Positions 63,172 to 64,000 of a stretch of 64,000 nt of DNA are shown here, in pieces. Position 1 is the stretch's first letter, and each line of letters opens with the position of its first letter. Where the stretch lies: positions 444,001 to 508,000 of the forward strand of contig NW_024881864.1 in the NCBI RefSeq assembly GCF_019059575.1, given 5' to 3'. The notes under the pieces are model-generated. The model was not told the DNA's origin. It ran no database searches and worked only from the letters and a program-made list of their open reading frames with translations. Both the position numbers and the translations under genes were made by a program. This DNA comes from Amphibalanus amphitrite (lineage: Eukaryota; Arthropoda; Thecostraca; Balanomorpha; Balanidae).

Positions 63172-63638
63172 AGGGACCCTCCCACCTTCAAAAAAGTTAA
63201 TGAATTGGCATGAAAGTGATGTCGCTCGGTTCAGAAAGAGCAAAAACGAATATCTACCAAATTTCATCGAAAAATAATCGCCGGTTTTCAAGATATTAGA
63301 CTTTTACTTTTGTTTACTTTTTGGGATCTCCGCTGTTCCTAGCGACTTTATTTGAAAGTGCGGCATTTGTTGCGCGCAAAGCAGCATATACCACCGCGTG
63401 CTACAAAACGTTTTAGTCAAACATTTAACGGACGTTCGAAAGCCTGATGACGTCATCAGATTCCCGTAATGGTTAAGAGATAGGGACCACGCTGGTCCCA
63501 CCCTGCAAGTAAAGGGAAGAAATTTCTTGAACACCATAAAGCTGCGGGGGTTGCGACCAGGATAAATGGTGGTTTCTGAGCCTGGCCGCAAACTTGGCTA
63601 TCTCAACTCAAAACTAATGTTAAGGTGGGAGGGTCCCT
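63172..63638. mobile_element. TTAA-flanked MITE, 467 bp
   Basis: Inverted ends AGGGACCCTCCCACCTT / AAGGTGGGAGGGTCCCT, with TTAA on each side (63168-63171, 63639-63642). No coding capacity. The first bases differ from the CCC-starting elements at 5507, 32859 and 37112, so it belongs to another TTAA family (piggyBac or Kolobok type). Confidence 0.85.
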
Positions 63639-63642
63639 TTAA

Positions 63643-64000
63643 AGCAGGTTGACGATTGACTCGGGTCGTGACCAGTCATCGATACCACACGGTCTTCAAG
63701 ATCAATAGCTAGGAGAAGTTTTATAAATGATTGATGGCCGTAATAAGGAGTTGGACATAATAGCAGGTGTTTTTAACGAAAAGAGCTAAATATTCCGTCA
63801 ATTCTAGGGGCATAACTGAGTCCGAAAGAGTCCCAGATGCAAGGACTTTTTCGGACTTTTCGCTACCGTCCCAATGGCACGTGCCGTGTTGTAAGCACCA
63901 TTTTTAGCGATGGAAGCGTCCAGTCGGTGACATCACCTGCACGCTCTGAGGCGTGCCATGGCATCACTTGACGATAAAAATTGCGACGGAACTGCATGCG
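63643..64000. other. Window end, nothing recognised
   Basis: No gene, repeat or RNA recognised. Confidence 0.5.

Overview
The window is animal nuclear DNA, almost certainly from an arthropod and probably a crustacean. Genes are split by GT-AG introns. The first gene is a troponin I with the arthropod pattern of mutually exclusive exons. Coding exons are very GC-rich, introns are AT-richer, and long G/C homopolymers and transposon relics are everywhere. I cannot name the species; a barnacle-like genome is only a guess.

Layout. (1) 1-15,200, + strand: troponin I, 5' end outside the window. It has two alternative acidic N-terminal exons, three interchangeable 101-nt exons, and two alternative C-termini, one of them a long Pro-Ala-Glu-rich tail. 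(2) 17,954-31,740: a nest of mobile DNA. An unclassified 13.8-kb element with near-identical 58-bp terminal inverted repeats (TIRs) holds a 10.2-kb PIF/Harbinger transposon. That transposon has an intact transposase and an intact Myb-like partner, and it was itself hit by a hAT-type MITE and a TAA-flanked tandem-repeat element. (3) 32,238-39,801, - strand: the CCR4-NOT deadenylase CNOT7/8 (Pop2/Caf1). One intron carries a minisatellite of 15 extra copies of the acceptor and start of the exon that encodes the first two catalytic residues. Other introns carry a TTAA-flanked MITE, a palindromic MITE, a LINE fragment and a decayed piggyBac. (4) 40,900-45,900: a 5'-truncated LINE with intact reverse transcriptase, another LINE 3' end and an 855-bp palindrome. 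(5) 46,212-53,438, + strand: a five-exon bromodomain/AT-hook/polyglutamine chromatin protein resembling CECR2 (Drosophila dikar). (6) 54,697-57,189, - strand: the last three exons of a TMTC-like TPR protein, convergent with (5), with a foldback mariner in one intron. (7) 57,200-64,000: no host exon recognised; a LINE-type insertion, a SINE nested in a hAT-type MITE, and a TTAA MITE.

The host genes are unrelated in function (muscle regulation, mRNA deadenylation, chromatin, membrane/TPR). They are linked only by a landscape in which transposons and tandem duplications keep rebuilding introns. The strongest candidate for something undescribed is the CNOT7 array: each unit carries a C-rich tract, an acceptor, an in-frame 36-nt micro-exon repeating the catalytic DTE motif, and a GTGAGC donor.
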